Source: Gemmatimonadales bacterium (GTDB lineage: Bacteria; Gemmatimonadota; Glassbacteria; GWA2-58-10). From it: a DNA stretch of 55,436 nucleotides. Position numbers and translations under genes: made by a program. Location: positions 1 through 55,436 of the forward strand of contig JAJRTS010000007.1 in NCBI GenBank assembly GCA_024278175.1, read 5' to 3'. Within the stretch, counting starts at the first letter, position 1. Each line of letters begins with the position of its first letter. Shown in pieces: positions 25,407-35,100 of this stretch. The notes beneath the pieces are model-generated. The model saw nothing but the letters and a program-made list of their open reading frames with translations. It ran no database searches and was not told where the DNA came from.

Positions 25407-27371
25407 CTAAGCGGTCGCCTTCAGCGGAAAATAAATGGTAAAAGTCGATCCACGGCTCTCCCCGTTTCGCGCGGTGATAATTCCACTGTGGGCGTTGACA
25501 ACACGCTTGGCAAGAGAAAGCCCCAAGCCCGTTCCATCGGGTTTCGTGGTGAAAAACGGATCGAAGATTCGTGTAATATTAGCCCGGGGAATACCCGGTC
25601 CGGTGTCTGAAATTTTGATTACAACAACCGGCTCACCTTCTCTGAGCATTATTTTCTGAATCGCGGCAGAGGATGATACCCCATCGGCCGCGCAGGGAAG
25701 TGAGGCAAAATCGGAGAGAGTTCCGGAGAGAACGGTTTTACGGGTTGTAATTGTTATGCTGCCTGAATCCGCTATCGCCTGTGCCGCGTTGATGAAAAGA
25801 TTGATGAAAACTTTTTCCATATTATCCTTGTCGATCAGGATCATGGGCATATCCGCATCAAAATCCAGGTCGACCTCGATCGGCTTCTGCTTGAATTGAT
25901 GGCGGGCGAGTTCAACACTTTCCCTGAGTAATTGATGCAAGTCCTGGCGAGACTTCCGCACTTCCACCGGCGGAGCAAAGCGCAAAAGATTATTCACGGT
26001 ATCTTCCATCTGGGAAATGGAATTCAAGGCGACCCTGATTGATCGATGGTGGGACTCTTCCACTTTTTCCAGAAATAATTGAAGAATCATTTTTACCGAA
26101 GTGAGAGAATTGCGGACCTCATGGGCCAGGAGGGCGGCGAACTCCCCGGTAGTGGCTAATTTCTCCGCGCGAATGATCTGGTTTTGGATCTCGAATTCAT
26201 CAGACACATCAGTAATGATTTCCAGTACACCATAAATCTTATTCTTCCAGAGCAGGGGGACGGCCACTTCTTCCAGGTGCCGCTGTGACAGTGAATCGCC
26301 CGGCTGATGAATAATCCGGCTTTTAATTTCTCCATCCTCCAGACATTGACCTATCCGGCATGACAGGGGATTACACCAGCAGGAAACCTCTTGTGTGCAA
26401 GGCCTGCCTAAAATATCGGCAGCGGGTTTGTTGACCAGAGATTCAAACCTGGCATTCACCATCTGAATCTTCAGCTCTTTATCCAACATGATAATCGCAC
26501 TGGGAACATGATCCAGGATCGCCCGTAATTTGTCCCGTTCCTCAGCCAACTCTTTTGTCCTGGCTGTTACCATGCCCTCCAGGTGATTCTTGTGCTCCAG
26601 AATAACCGCTTCGCGATTCCGGATGGCCTCGGCCATAATATTAAACGCATTGCCCAGAACTTCTATCTCGTCTCCTGTGCGGACATCGACTTTTTCCGCT
26701 AAATTCCCATCCGCTAATTTTCTGGTGACGGAAATCAGGTGGGTTAATATTTTCTTCAACCGGCGATCTATCCAAAAAATTACGAGCATACCTGCCAGAA
26801 TCGTTCCGACAATTATCTGGATCCCCTTAATACTTTCCCCGGCCAGCCGTTGATTGGCGCGTGCGGTAGTGATGCCCAGTTGAACCTTGCCGAAATAAGT
26901 TTTGTCCTTGTATAGAGGGATGATAAAGTCAAAAAAGTGCCCTTCCCGATGGAAGAACCCGTCGGGATGACCGATTTCTCGTGAGATGACCTTTACGGGA
27001 CGTTCCTCTTTCCGCTCCAGAAGCAGTTGTTGAAACTGCTCCCGGAACTCGGGGTTGACCTCTTTGTCCAGAAGCCGGTTGTTTTCATCGAAAATTGCCG
27101 CATAGATTATTTCCGGATTGTTGTTTTGTTGTGCTAAATACCCCCGGATAAAATCCAATTCCTTTTTCTGCACGGCTTCGGTCAACAGTGGAGTAAAAGT
27201 GGAATAGATTACGGCGTAATGCTCCCGGATAAGGTCTTCTACCATGCGATGATGGCCGGATATCGTATAAAAAATCAGCGAACTGATCAAAATTGAATGC
27301 AAAAGAATTAAGACCAGAATAACCTTGAACCGTAAGCTGAAACAGGGCCTTGAAATTCGTTTGGGTTCCAT
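25407..27371 (-). CDS. Membrane sensor kinase with HAMP and Cys-rich PAS
   Basis: A 654-aa histidine kinase. TM1 (about 15-37), a periplasmic domain of about 140 residues, TM2 (about 184-201), HAMP (about 202-255), PAS (about 280-395), HisKA with His417 in LLAHEVRNSLTS, and HATPase (GTGLGLS near the end). The PAS holds five clustered cysteines at 325, 331, 333, 338 and 343, which could bind metal or report redox state. It is the cognate partner of the NtrC-type regulator, whose start touches its stop. Periplasmic ligand unknown. Confidence 0.9.
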   Translation of the reverse strand: MEPKRISRPCFSLRFKVILVLILLHSILISSLIFYTISGHHRMVEDLIREHYAVIYSTFTPLLTEAVQKKELDFIRGYLAQQNNNPEIIYAAIFDENNRLLDKEVNPEFREQFQQLLLERKEERPVKVISREIGHPDGFFHREGHFFDFIIPLYKDKTYFGKVQLGITTARANQRLAGESIKGIQIIVGTILAGMLVIFWIDRRLKKILTHLISVTRKLADGNLAEKVDVRTGDEIEVLGNAFNIMAEAIRNREAVILEHKNHLEGMVTARTKELAEERDKLRAILDHVPSAIIMLDKELKIQMVNARFESLVNKPAADILGRPCTQEVSCWCNPLSCRIGQCLEDGEIKSRIIHQPGDSLSQRHLEEVAVPLLWKNKIYGVLEIITDVSDEFEIQNQIIRAEKLATTGEFAALLAHEVRNSLTSVKMILQLFLEKVEESHHRSIRVALNSISQMEDTVNNLLRFAPPVEVRKSRQDLHQLLRESVELARHQFKQKPIEVDLDFDADMPMILIDKDNMEKVFINLFINAAQAIADSGSITITTRKTVLSGTLSDFASLPCAADGVSSSAAIQKIMLREGEPVVVIKISDTGPGIPRANITRIFDPFFTTKPDGTGLGLSLAKRVVNAHSGIITARNGESRGSTFTIYFPLKATA

Positions 27372-27422
27372 CCTGTCCGCCTGACAAATATCAGTCTCTC
27401 TAGTATAAGCACTGCACGTATT

Positions 27423-27428
27423 ATTATA
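27423..27428 (-). promoter_or_regulatory. Possible -10 box for the kinase/regulator pair
   Basis: A perfect TATAAT on the minus strand lies 52 bases before the kinase ATG. I see no good -35 box at the usual distance, so this is only a candidate. Confidence 0.25.
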
Positions 27429-27545
27429 CGCTTATAAAGATTAGACAGCGAATATCGGCCTCCGCGTTATTTTCGCTTATCCTGGCCAGGTTCTTAAAAT
27501 CCATTCAGGTACCGGAGGGATTGTGAGCGATTAGCAAGAGGCTAG

Positions 27546-27776
27546 CTTTTAATAATTTCAAAAGCAATTCGGCCACCGGGCAACTGTGTTACGATCAGCT
27601 TAAGGAAGCCACGTTGGCCCAAGATATTTGAGTGTCCAAAATGTGGTTGGCACGAATCATATTATATCAGCAAGAGGAAGCTTCTCCAATGTAAAAAATG
27701 CGGATATCAAGCTTCAGTGGCGTCTGATACAATTTTCGGGTATCGCTCAGGAAGTGGTTCCTGCCCATTATTCTGA
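27546..27776 (+). pseudogene. IS1595-family transposase N-terminal relic, frameshifted
   Basis: On the plus strand the frame gives WPKIFECPKCGW, then LLQCKKCGYQASVASDTIFG, the zinc ribbon and following strand of an IS1595/ISPna2-type transposase, ending in TGA at 27774. The residues expected before it (FNNFKSNSATGQLCYDQLKEA) are in another frame, so a frameshift lies near 27612. The catalytic domain is missing. It is the only plus-strand coding trace I accept in the window. Confidence 0.8.
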
Positions 27777-27792
27777 TCGGTTTTGACAATGA

Positions 27793-27836
27793 GAAAACAG
27801 GCGGCAACCGGTAGCGAGGTGATTCTCCGGTTACCG
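27793..27836 (-). terminator. Terminator after larC
   Basis: On the minus strand CGGTAACCGG pairs with CCGGTTGCCG (one G-T wobble) across a 15-base loop and is followed by CCTGTTTTCTC. It lies 19 bases beyond the larC stop. Confidence 0.6.
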
Positions 27837-27855
27837 TAGAGGAGAGGAAAAACTC

Positions 27856-29031
27856 TTATTTTTCATTAAGATAAGCTTCGATTTGAAAAGACAGGTCGAG
27901 CAGGGGCAAACCGGACTCGCGCGCCAGGGCCTTAAGACCGTCGTATTCGGGCTTGACCCTGCGCTCACCGCCGGGGAGTGTCACTTCCTTCACTGTTAAA
28001 TCACCCCAGGGCGTCGAGATTTTCCGGCTGCTTCTGGCAAGCGTAACACGGCCGAGCGTGTGGTAGCGCAGGCCGATAGTGCTGGTATGCTCCAACACCG
28101 TGCGCGCCATGGTATCCCTGTCAGGCTGGCCGGCCAGTACGTGAAGGCACACAGCGGGACGGTTTTTCTTCATCTGGACCGGGGCCAGGTAAACATCCAG
28201 CGCCCCGGCGTCGAACAGTTTTTCGATCAGGTAATCGTAGTACTCCGGGTTCATGTCATCGATATTGCACTCCAGCTCGACAATCTCCCGCTCAGCGCCG
28301 GTCACACCGGCTTCCTCACCGATATAGAGCCGCAGCAGGTTGGGCCTGTCTTCATGTCTGCGGCTGCCCATCCCGTAGCCCACCTGAGCGAATGTCAGCG
28401 GCCGGGTGGACGAAAAATCATCCGCAGCGGCCAGGGCGGTTACAATCGCCGCGCCGGTGGGAGTGGTTAGTTCCGCTTCAACCGTGGTGCGCTCCACCGG
28501 GTAGCCCAGAGTAAGACGCGCCACCGCCGGAACCGGCAACGCCAGCCGTCCGTGCGAGAACTTGACGAATCCGGTACCGACCCTGAAAGGGCCGCAGTAG
28601 AAGCGTTCCAGCCCGAGGTGGATTATTCCGGCCGCCGCTCCCACGATATCGACAATCGAATCAAGCGCCCCGACCTCGTGGAAATGAATTTTTTCCAGTT
28701 CAACCCCGTGAACCGCGGCCTCGGCCCGGCCAAGACGCAGGAAAATCTTTTGCGCAAGTTCTTTGACCGGCTCCGGCAGCGCACTGGAATCGATAATGGT
28801 GTTGATCTCTGTCAGGCCGCGATGGTGAGACCCCTCGCGCGCAAGCACTTTGACACTGGTGGCCTGAATCCCGTGGTCCTTTTCCCGGCTGACTGCAAGC
28901 TTCACATCCTTAAGCCCGAGGGCCTGAGGAACCTCTTGCAGCTTTTCAAAGGGATAACCGTTATCGACCAGAGCGCCGAGAATCATATCGCCGCTTACTC
29001 CGGAAAACATATCGAAATATGCACTCTTCAT
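27856..29031 (-). CDS. larC: Nickel-pincer-nucleotide cofactor protein LarC (full-length)
   Basis: A protein of about 391 aa of the LarC (DUF111) family, the nickel insertase that completes the nickel-pincer nucleotide used by lactate racemase and related enzymes. Family motifs seen are YFDMFSGVSGDM at the start, IHFHEVGALDSIVD near 115, and LTTPTGAA near 190. It is one continuous frame, unlike the larC1/larC2 frameshift form in lactobacilli. ATG at 29031 is preferred over an ATG 21 bases earlier because GAGGTGG precedes it. It lies 293 bp after the nickel transporter gene, the gap being occupied by a dispersed repeat. Confidence 0.93.
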   Translation of the reverse strand: MKSAYFDMFSGVSGDMILGALVDNGYPFEKLQEVPQALGLKDVKLAVSREKDHGIQATSVKVLAREGSHHRGLTEINTIIDSSALPEPVKELAQKIFLRLGRAEAAVHGVELEKIHFHEVGALDSIVDIVGAAAGIIHLGLERFYCGPFRVGTGFVKFSHGRLALPVPAVARLTLGYPVERTTVEAELTTPTGAAIVTALAAADDFSSTRPLTFAQVGYGMGSRRHEDRPNLLRLYIGEEAGVTGAEREIVELECNIDDMNPEYYDYLIEKLFDAGALDVYLAPVQMKKNRPAVCLHVLAGQPDRDTMARTVLEHTSTIGLRYHTLGRVTLARSSRKISTPWGDLTVKEVTLPGGERRVKPEYDGLKALARESGLPLLDLSFQIEAYLNEK

Positions 29032-29121
29032 CTGCCACCACCTCACGTTCAATCAAAGCGCACGCCGTAAAAGAGATGTTATCGACAATCCATTAAAGAG
29101 GGCGCCCCTCTAAAAGTAACT

Positions 29122-29290
29122 ATGTTGAAATATACGAAGAATAGGAATAAAGGTTGTCAAGGGCCGTTTCCAGCCAGGCCGGTCCAAAACAGCTCGAGCG
29201 ACGCAACGGCTTGATATAACATAAGTAACAGGATCAGCAAAAGAAACGGCTTGCCTTGCCCTTGACAACCGAACAAACGAAATTTTTCAC
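29122..29290 (-). repeat. Dispersed repeat copy A
   Basis: This stretch upstream of larC resembles 37281-37451 in opposite orientation. Shared strings include ATTTCGT, CAAGGGCAA, CGTTTCT, TTGACAAC and ATTCTTCGTAT. It also carries a perfect 13-bp inverted repeat, GGTTGTCAAGGGC at 29152-29164 against 29258-29270, giving it a MITE-like outline. Translated pieces (KGKA, PFLLLILL, LTTFIPILRIFQH) match the other copy but are spread over frames. Confidence 0.65.
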
Positions 29291-29324
29291 CATAGGGCAT
29301 TGAGCGTATTATTTCAACGCCCCG

Positions 29325-30047
29325 CTAAAGACCAAGAAACAGAATCGCCGCACCGCACAGGGCGATAGCCGCTCCGGCCAGAAAATGGCTCGCCCGTTCC
29401 AGTGTACCCAGGTGCAAGGTTTTCAGCCCGGCCGAGAGCGCCGTCACCACCACCAGCATCGTCCCGATAGTGGCAACCGCGAAAACCAATACCACCGCGA
29501 ACAGCGCTACGAAGTTCTTCTCGCTGGCAGGGTACATTAACAGCGGAATCAGCGGCTCACAAGGACCCAGCACAAAAATGATAAAAATTATCCAGATACT
29601 GCCACTATTCGAACCACCGGCCGACTCGCTGCCCGGGCCGTCTGTTTCATCGTCCCGGTGTTCGTGCGGGTGCGCGTGGGAAATGCCGGCCTTGTGCAAC
29701 AAGGCATGGCTGTGACCGACGGGACGGTAAAACCGCCAGAGCCCCCAGAACATGTACACGATCCCGAAACTGAACAGCAGAGTAGCGGCCAGGTCGCCGC
29801 GGAAAGCCTCGAAAGTTTCCAGCCGGCCCACGACAATTCCGGCCACAAGTCCGATTAAACCTAGGACCACCGAACCGAACACATGCCCGATCCCGCACAG
29901 ACCGGTTACCAGCAGCGTGCGTGATCTGCTCCAGTTGCGGCTGCGGGCCAGGGCTACAAATGGAAGGTAGTGGTCAGGGCCCAGCAGGGTGTGTACAACT
30001 CCGATAGTCAGGGCGGTAGTGGAAAGGGCCAGCAACCCACCGGTCAT
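29325..30047 (-). CDS. NiCoT/UreH-like nickel transporter
   Basis: A protein of about 240 aa with six or so hydrophobic helices. It carries HTLLGPDH near the N terminus and GHVFGSV soon after, motifs of the UreH/HupE/NiCoT group of nickel and cobalt transporters. A soluble loop (about 115-150) is rich in His (HSHALLHKAGISHAHPHEHRD), as expected for metal capture. ATG at 30047 with GGAGA upstream is preferred over a TTG 30 bases earlier. It lies among larE and larC, so it most likely supplies nickel for the LarC step. Confidence 0.8.
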   Translation of the reverse strand: MTGGLLALSTTALTIGVVHTLLGPDHYLPFVALARSRNWSRSRTLLVTGLCGIGHVFGSVVLGLIGLVAGIVVGRLETFEAFRGDLAATLLFSFGIVYMFWGLWRFYRPVGHSHALLHKAGISHAHPHEHRDDETDGPGSESAGGSNSGSIWIIFIIFVLGPCEPLIPLLMYPASEKNFVALFAVVLVFAVATIGTMLVVVTALSAGLKTLHLGTLERASHFLAGAAIALCGAAILFLGL

Positions 30048-30169
30048 AATGTTCTCCAAACCTGAAAGAGAGGGCAATTACGTGTCATCCAAACAGCTAT
30101 CGTGTTACGCATCTGAAGCAAACAATCCTTCCAGCCCAATTCTACTCTTTGCAACGGCCACTGCCGGAA

Positions 30170-31018
30170 TCAACCCGGCAGGTTCATCTTTTCGATAGCC
30201 TCGTTCAGGCTGCCGCTTCTGAATCCCTGCAGGTCGAGAGTGACGTACTTGTAGCCGATTTCCTTGAACTTCGCCACTACCTTGGCCTGTATCGCCGGTT
30301 CGAGCAGGAACGGGATTCCACTGGAATCCACTTCAATCCGCGCCAGGTCGTCGTGATGGCGTACCCGGACCGGCCCCTGAATCCCGAGCGCCTTGAGATA
30401 TTGTTCTCCCTGGTCGATACGGCTCAGGGCTTCGTCGGTGATCTTCATCCCATAAGGGATGCGGGAACTCAGGCATGGGAAAGCCGGCTTGTCCCAGGTC
30501 GGCAGCCCGGCCTCTTTTGACAGATAGCGGATTTGCTCTTTGGTAAGACCTGCTTCCACCATTGGCGAGCGAATCCCCAGCTCACGGATAGCTTTCATGC
30601 CGGGACGATAGTCCTGAAGATCATCGGCATTCGACCCGTCGACCACCGCCCCGACCTCCCGTTCACTGGCCAGAGCCGATAAGCGGGTGTACAAATCGTT
30701 TTTGCACATAAAACACCGATCGGTCGGATTGTCCCTGAAACCGGGCTTCTCCAGCTCACGGGTCTCCATTATTTCATGCCGGGCGCCGATCAATTCCGCG
30801 TATTCGACAGCCGCATCCAACTGGTGCTGTGGGATGGTATTGCTTTTTCCGGTTACCGCCAGCACCTTGTCCCGCCCCAAGGCCTTTACCGCGGCGTACA
30901 GCAGAAAAGTACTGTCCACCCCGGCGCTGAACCCTACAACCACTGAACCCATCTCCCGAAGAAGCTTGTTCAGGTGTTCCAGCTTTTCCTCCGCCTCCAG
31001 CGCAATCGCATCCACCAT
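30170..31018 (-). CDS. larE: LarE-type ATP pyrophosphatase/sulfur transferase
   Basis: A 282-aa PP-loop enzyme that sulfurates the pyridinium precursor of the nickel-pincer nucleotide. The PP-loop reads SAGVDST (31-37) where most relatives have SGGVDS. The Cys in PCLSSRIP (Cys182) matches the Cys sacrificed in the lactobacillus enzyme. Two further Cys in RCFMCK (102, 105) place it with LarE forms thought to hold a [4Fe-4S] cluster and to act catalytically. GGAGG precedes the ATG. It lies between larB and the nickel transporter. Confidence 0.92.
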   Translation of the reverse strand: MVDAIALEAEEKLEHLNKLLREMGSVVVGFSAGVDSTFLLYAAVKALGRDKVLAVTGKSNTIPQHQLDAAVEYAELIGARHEIMETRELEKPGFRDNPTDRCFMCKNDLYTRLSALASEREVGAVVDGSNADDLQDYRPGMKAIRELGIRSPMVEAGLTKEQIRYLSKEAGLPTWDKPAFPCLSSRIPYGMKITDEALSRIDQGEQYLKALGIQGPVRVRHHDDLARIEVDSSGIPFLLEPAIQAKVVAKFKEIGYKYVTLDLQGFRSGSLNEAIEKMNLPG

Positions 31019-31081
31019 TTTTATCCTCCAGGTTCGACAAGCGGAAACGGCGCCGCTTCGAAGATTACCCTTGTCCGGAGA

Positions 31082-31831
31082 TTATAACTTCCGGTTAATC
31101 AGCGCTGCCGCGAATGCCGCTCCGAAACCGTTGTCGATGTTCACTACGCTCACTCCCGCCGCACAACTGTTGAGCATTGTCAAGAGTGCGGCTATTCCGC
31201 CAAAACTCGCCCCGTATCCCACACTGGTGGGTACGGCGATAATCGGCTTGTCGAACATGCCGCCGACCACCGAGGCCAAAGCTCCCTCCATGCCGGCCAC
31301 CACTATCAGGACCCGGGCGCCGGAGATCTGCCGCCGGCGGGCCAGAAGGCGGTGAAGCCCCGCCACGCCTACATCGTAGATTCTCTCGACGCTGCTGCCC
31401 ATTACCTCCGCGCATACAGCCGCTTCCTCGGCTACCGGTATATCGGCCGTACCGGCGCACAGAACGGCCACTGAGCCCTGCATAGCCGGTGTGGGAGCCT
31501 GGCTGAAAGCTACGATCCGGGCTTGAGGGTGATGGACAGCTTCCGGAAAAGAAGTGAGCAGGGCTTCCGCGGTCCGCCGCTCGCAGCGTGTCGCCAGCAG
31601 GTTCTGCCCACGCGCGACAATGCTGCCGGCGATGGCAACCACCTGGTCATCTGTCTTGCCCTGGCAGAGGATAACCTCGGCAAAAGAGCTTCTCAGTTCG
31701 CGGTGATGATCCACCACCGCAAATCCCAAGTCCTCAAACGGCAAATCCTTCAGTTCCTCCATTGCCGCTTCGATATCGATTTGCCCGCTCCTGACCCCCT
31801 CTAGTAACTCCCGCACATACTCAGGACGCAT
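31082..31831 (-). CDS. larB: LarB, pyridinium-dicarboxylate synthase
   Basis: A protein of about 249 aa similar to the PurE/AIR-carboxylase fold of LarB, which carboxylates and hydrolyses nicotinic acid adenine dinucleotide in the first step of nickel-pincer nucleotide synthesis. Typical motifs are VVAGMEGALASVVGG and ALINRKL at the C terminus. ATG at 31831 with AGGGGG upstream is chosen; the frame extends 39 codons further upstream without family-like sequence. It is the first of four genes (larB, larE, transporter, larC) in one direction. No larA racemase is in the window. Confidence 0.92.
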   Translation of the reverse strand: MRPEYVRELLEGVRSGQIDIEAAMEELKDLPFEDLGFAVVDHHRELRSSFAEVILCQGKTDDQVVAIAGSIVARGQNLLATRCERRTAEALLTSFPEAVHHPQARIVAFSQAPTPAMQGSVAVLCAGTADIPVAEEAAVCAEVMGSSVERIYDVGVAGLHRLLARRRQISGARVLIVVAGMEGALASVVGGMFDKPIIAVPTSVGYGASFGGIAALLTMLNSCAAGVSVVNIDNGFGAAFAAALINRKL

Positions 31832-32112
31832 CCTGGCCCCCCCTGCGTTTACTGAAAACCGGAATAATCGAAGCTGCAACCATCGCCAATACAATTTGCC
31901 GCACAATGTTACGATCCGTGCAATTGGTGTTACTCTGCCGGCAAGCAATATGTAGCAAGGTCGGACGCAAAAATCAAGACTGATGCAACTATACGTTTAA
32001 TGCCAAACTGAATCATTCACCGGCGAGAGTTGAATACCAATCCTTTTGAATTAAAGAAAACGGTAGTATACTTCCTGTCGGTACCATGGATCCGATTTAT
32101 TAACCAGTCTCT

Positions 32113-32148
32113 TATAAAAACAGACACATCCAATGGAAGTGTCTGTTT
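32113..32148 (-). terminator. Terminator after the six-PAS hybrid kinase
   Basis: AAACAGACAC at 32118-32127 pairs perfectly with GTGTCTGTTT at 32139-32148 around an 11-base loop. On the minus strand it is followed by more T residues and ATAAG. It lies 45 bases beyond the kinase stop. Confidence 0.75.
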
Positions 32149-32192
32149 GATGACAGCGAAATCTAACATTACAGCCAGGTCCACTTTGCCAA

Positions 32193-35100
32193 TCAGCCGC
32201 CGGTTTCCTGCATAACCTTGCACAGTACGCCTCTCAGTTGCCCAATTTTGTACGGCTTAGGCACAACACCTCTGAAACCGAATTTCTCTGGTTCAGACAT
32301 CACCGGATCGTTGGAATAACCGCTGGAGACAATGGCCCTCACATCCGGGTCTATCTTCCGTAATTTTTCGATGGTCTCCTTGCCACCCATGCCTCCCGGA
32401 ATCGTCAGGTCCAGGATTACCACATCAAACGGCTTGCCGGACTTCATGGCCTTTTTGTACAACTTGACAGCTTCAACGCCGTCCGTAACTCCTTCCGCCT
32501 TCTGCCCCAGGCGTTCCAACACCCTGACAGCCGCTTCGAACACTTCCTGCTCATCGTCCATCACCAGAATCTTACCCTTTGGCAGGTCTGCTTCCTCTTT
32601 CGTCTCTTTTCTTTCAGGAACCTGCTCTAATGAAGCCGGAAGATAGACATGGAAACTTGTCCCGGCATTTTGTTCACTCTCCACCGCAATGTGCCCGCCG
32701 TGCCTTTTAACAATCGAATAACACGTGGCAAGCCCGAGTCCGCTTCCTTTTTGCTTGGTGGTGAAATAGGGATCGAATATTTTCGGCAGATAATCCTCCG
32801 GTATACCGTAGCCCTGATCCTTGATCGTTATCTTTACATACTTGTCTGGCTCCAGCGGCAGGGCATCCCTGGAGTCGATAACAACGTTCTTAGCATAGAC
32901 ACTTATCGTTCCGCCATTGGGCATGGCCTGGTCTGCATTGATCACCAGATTGTTGACAACCTGGCTTATCTGGCCCTTGTCAATTTCGCACGACCAGAGG
33001 TCTTTGTCGAGGTAATGCCTGCTCCTGACGTTGGAGCCCCGCAACGAGAAGCCGGTGGATTCCTTGATAAGTTCTTCCAATAACGCAATCTCCTTAACGG
33101 GCTCTCCACCCTTGGAGAACGTGAGAAGCTGATAAGTCAGTCCCGTTGCTCTTTTCCCCGCGTTCTCGGACAGAGTTAACCGCTCCCTTATCTCTTCATT
33201 ACTATCACCGGTAAGCATCATTTTAGCCAAAGATATGTTTATCAGAATCGTGGTGAGGATATTGTTGAAGTCATGGGCGATCCCGCCGGCGAGAATCCCA
33301 ATTGACTCAAGCTTGGAAGCTTTGGCGCGCTCTTCTTCGAGTTGATTGCGCTCGGTGGTGTCCCTGGAAATTTCTATTACTGTGGCAGGCCGCCCCTCTT
33401 CATCTCTTAAAGCTACGCTTGCAGTGCAGTGGTAACATCTGACATCCCCATTTTTTTCCGTCACATAAATATCACCTTCATGAACCTTCTCATCCAGGAA
33501 TGCATTAAGCGCAAGACAGGGAGAGAGCTGGTCAGGTTCCCTGCGACTATTGGAATAATGGCAGATGTCATAACATTTTCGACCGACAATCCCTGCGCCA
33601 AAGGCTTCTTTTGAAGTTTCGTTGGCCCATAGAATATTTAAATCCTTATCCACCATTCTGATGTGGTCGCCAATAGACTGCAACATGGCGTTAAGTTTGG
33701 CTTCGCTCTCGCGCAACGCCTCCTCGGCACGCTTGCGATCGGTGATGTCCACATCCAGGCAGAACAGTTCGACTTCCCTGCCAGGGCGCTGAACAACCGC
33801 GTGACTGGAAATCACAGAGACTCTCGATCCATCCTTGCGCATCAGAGAGAGTTCGGCGGCCGGAGGCATCTTGCCCGTTTCCACGCCGCGTGCGATTGTC
33901 CGGCGCACCTCATCGCGCATCTCCGGAGGAACGACCAGCTCTAACAAGTTCTTTCCCAGGGCCTCCTCCCGTGTGTACCCGTAAACACTCTCGTTGGCGC
34001 GGTTCCAGTAGTTAACCGTTCCATCCGCGCCATATCCCTGGATGGCGATAGTGGGCACCTCCTCCAGCAGCAGGCGGAAGCGGCCCTCGCTCTCGCGCAG
34101 TGCCTCCTCGGCCCGCTTGCGCTCGGTGACATCCCAAACTGTCGATATCATTAACTGTTTGCCGGGAACCGGTATATTTCTCGCGGTAATGAAAGATACC
34201 TCCTCCCCTTTACGGGTAATCGGTACATCTTCCCAATACATTTTCTCCGGGTCACCGCTTGCACAATCGTCCAACACCCGTTTCTTTATCTCTTCCCTGA
34301 ATTCCGGTTCCTCGTAAACGGCCTTCCAAAATGTATCCGGGGCGGCGAGGGCCTCTCTCGTTGTCCGGTAGAATTTGGGAAAGTTGTCGTTCATATATTC
34401 AACTATTACACTAGAGTCAACAGAGTTCACGGCTATCCCTACAGGGAGATTATTCAAAATCGCTTTATTAAGGGCCTCGCTCTCGCGCAGCGCCTCCTCG
34501 GCCCGCTTGCGCTCGGTGATGTCCTCCACGAGTCCATCGTAACGGATCAGCTGGCCGCTGCTGTTGCGGAAAAGCACTATGGTAACCCGCACCCAGCGCA
34601 CCGACCCGTCGCGGTGGGTAATCCGGTGCTCGATGGCCGGCACGTCTTCGCCGGCAAGCACCAGTGACACATGGTCGCAAACGACCTCCTTGTCTTGCGG
34701 ATAAATCATCGAATGCCACAGATTGGGATCTGACTCATAGTCCTCCGGTCGGTAACCGGTAACCGCCAGGCAGCCCTCGCCGTTCCTGGTGGAAACCGCC
34801 TTGCCAGCCTCAACTTCAACCGAATATGTATAGGCGGTCACGGCGGCTATCATCATTCGATACCGATTCTCACTCTCTCGCAACGCCTCCTCGGCCCGCT
34901 GGCGCTCGGTGACGTCGAGAATGGTCGCGCAGAAGAGAGGAGGACCCTCCTGCAACAGTTGAAGATAGATTTCGGCAGGATAGCACGTCCCATCCTTCCG
35001 TCGATGAACCGTGTTGAACTGGATCGTTTCCTCAGTCCCTGCCCGCAGGGGCTCAACCAGTTCAGCGAACATCTCAGCAGTGAATTCCGGCTTCAGGTCC

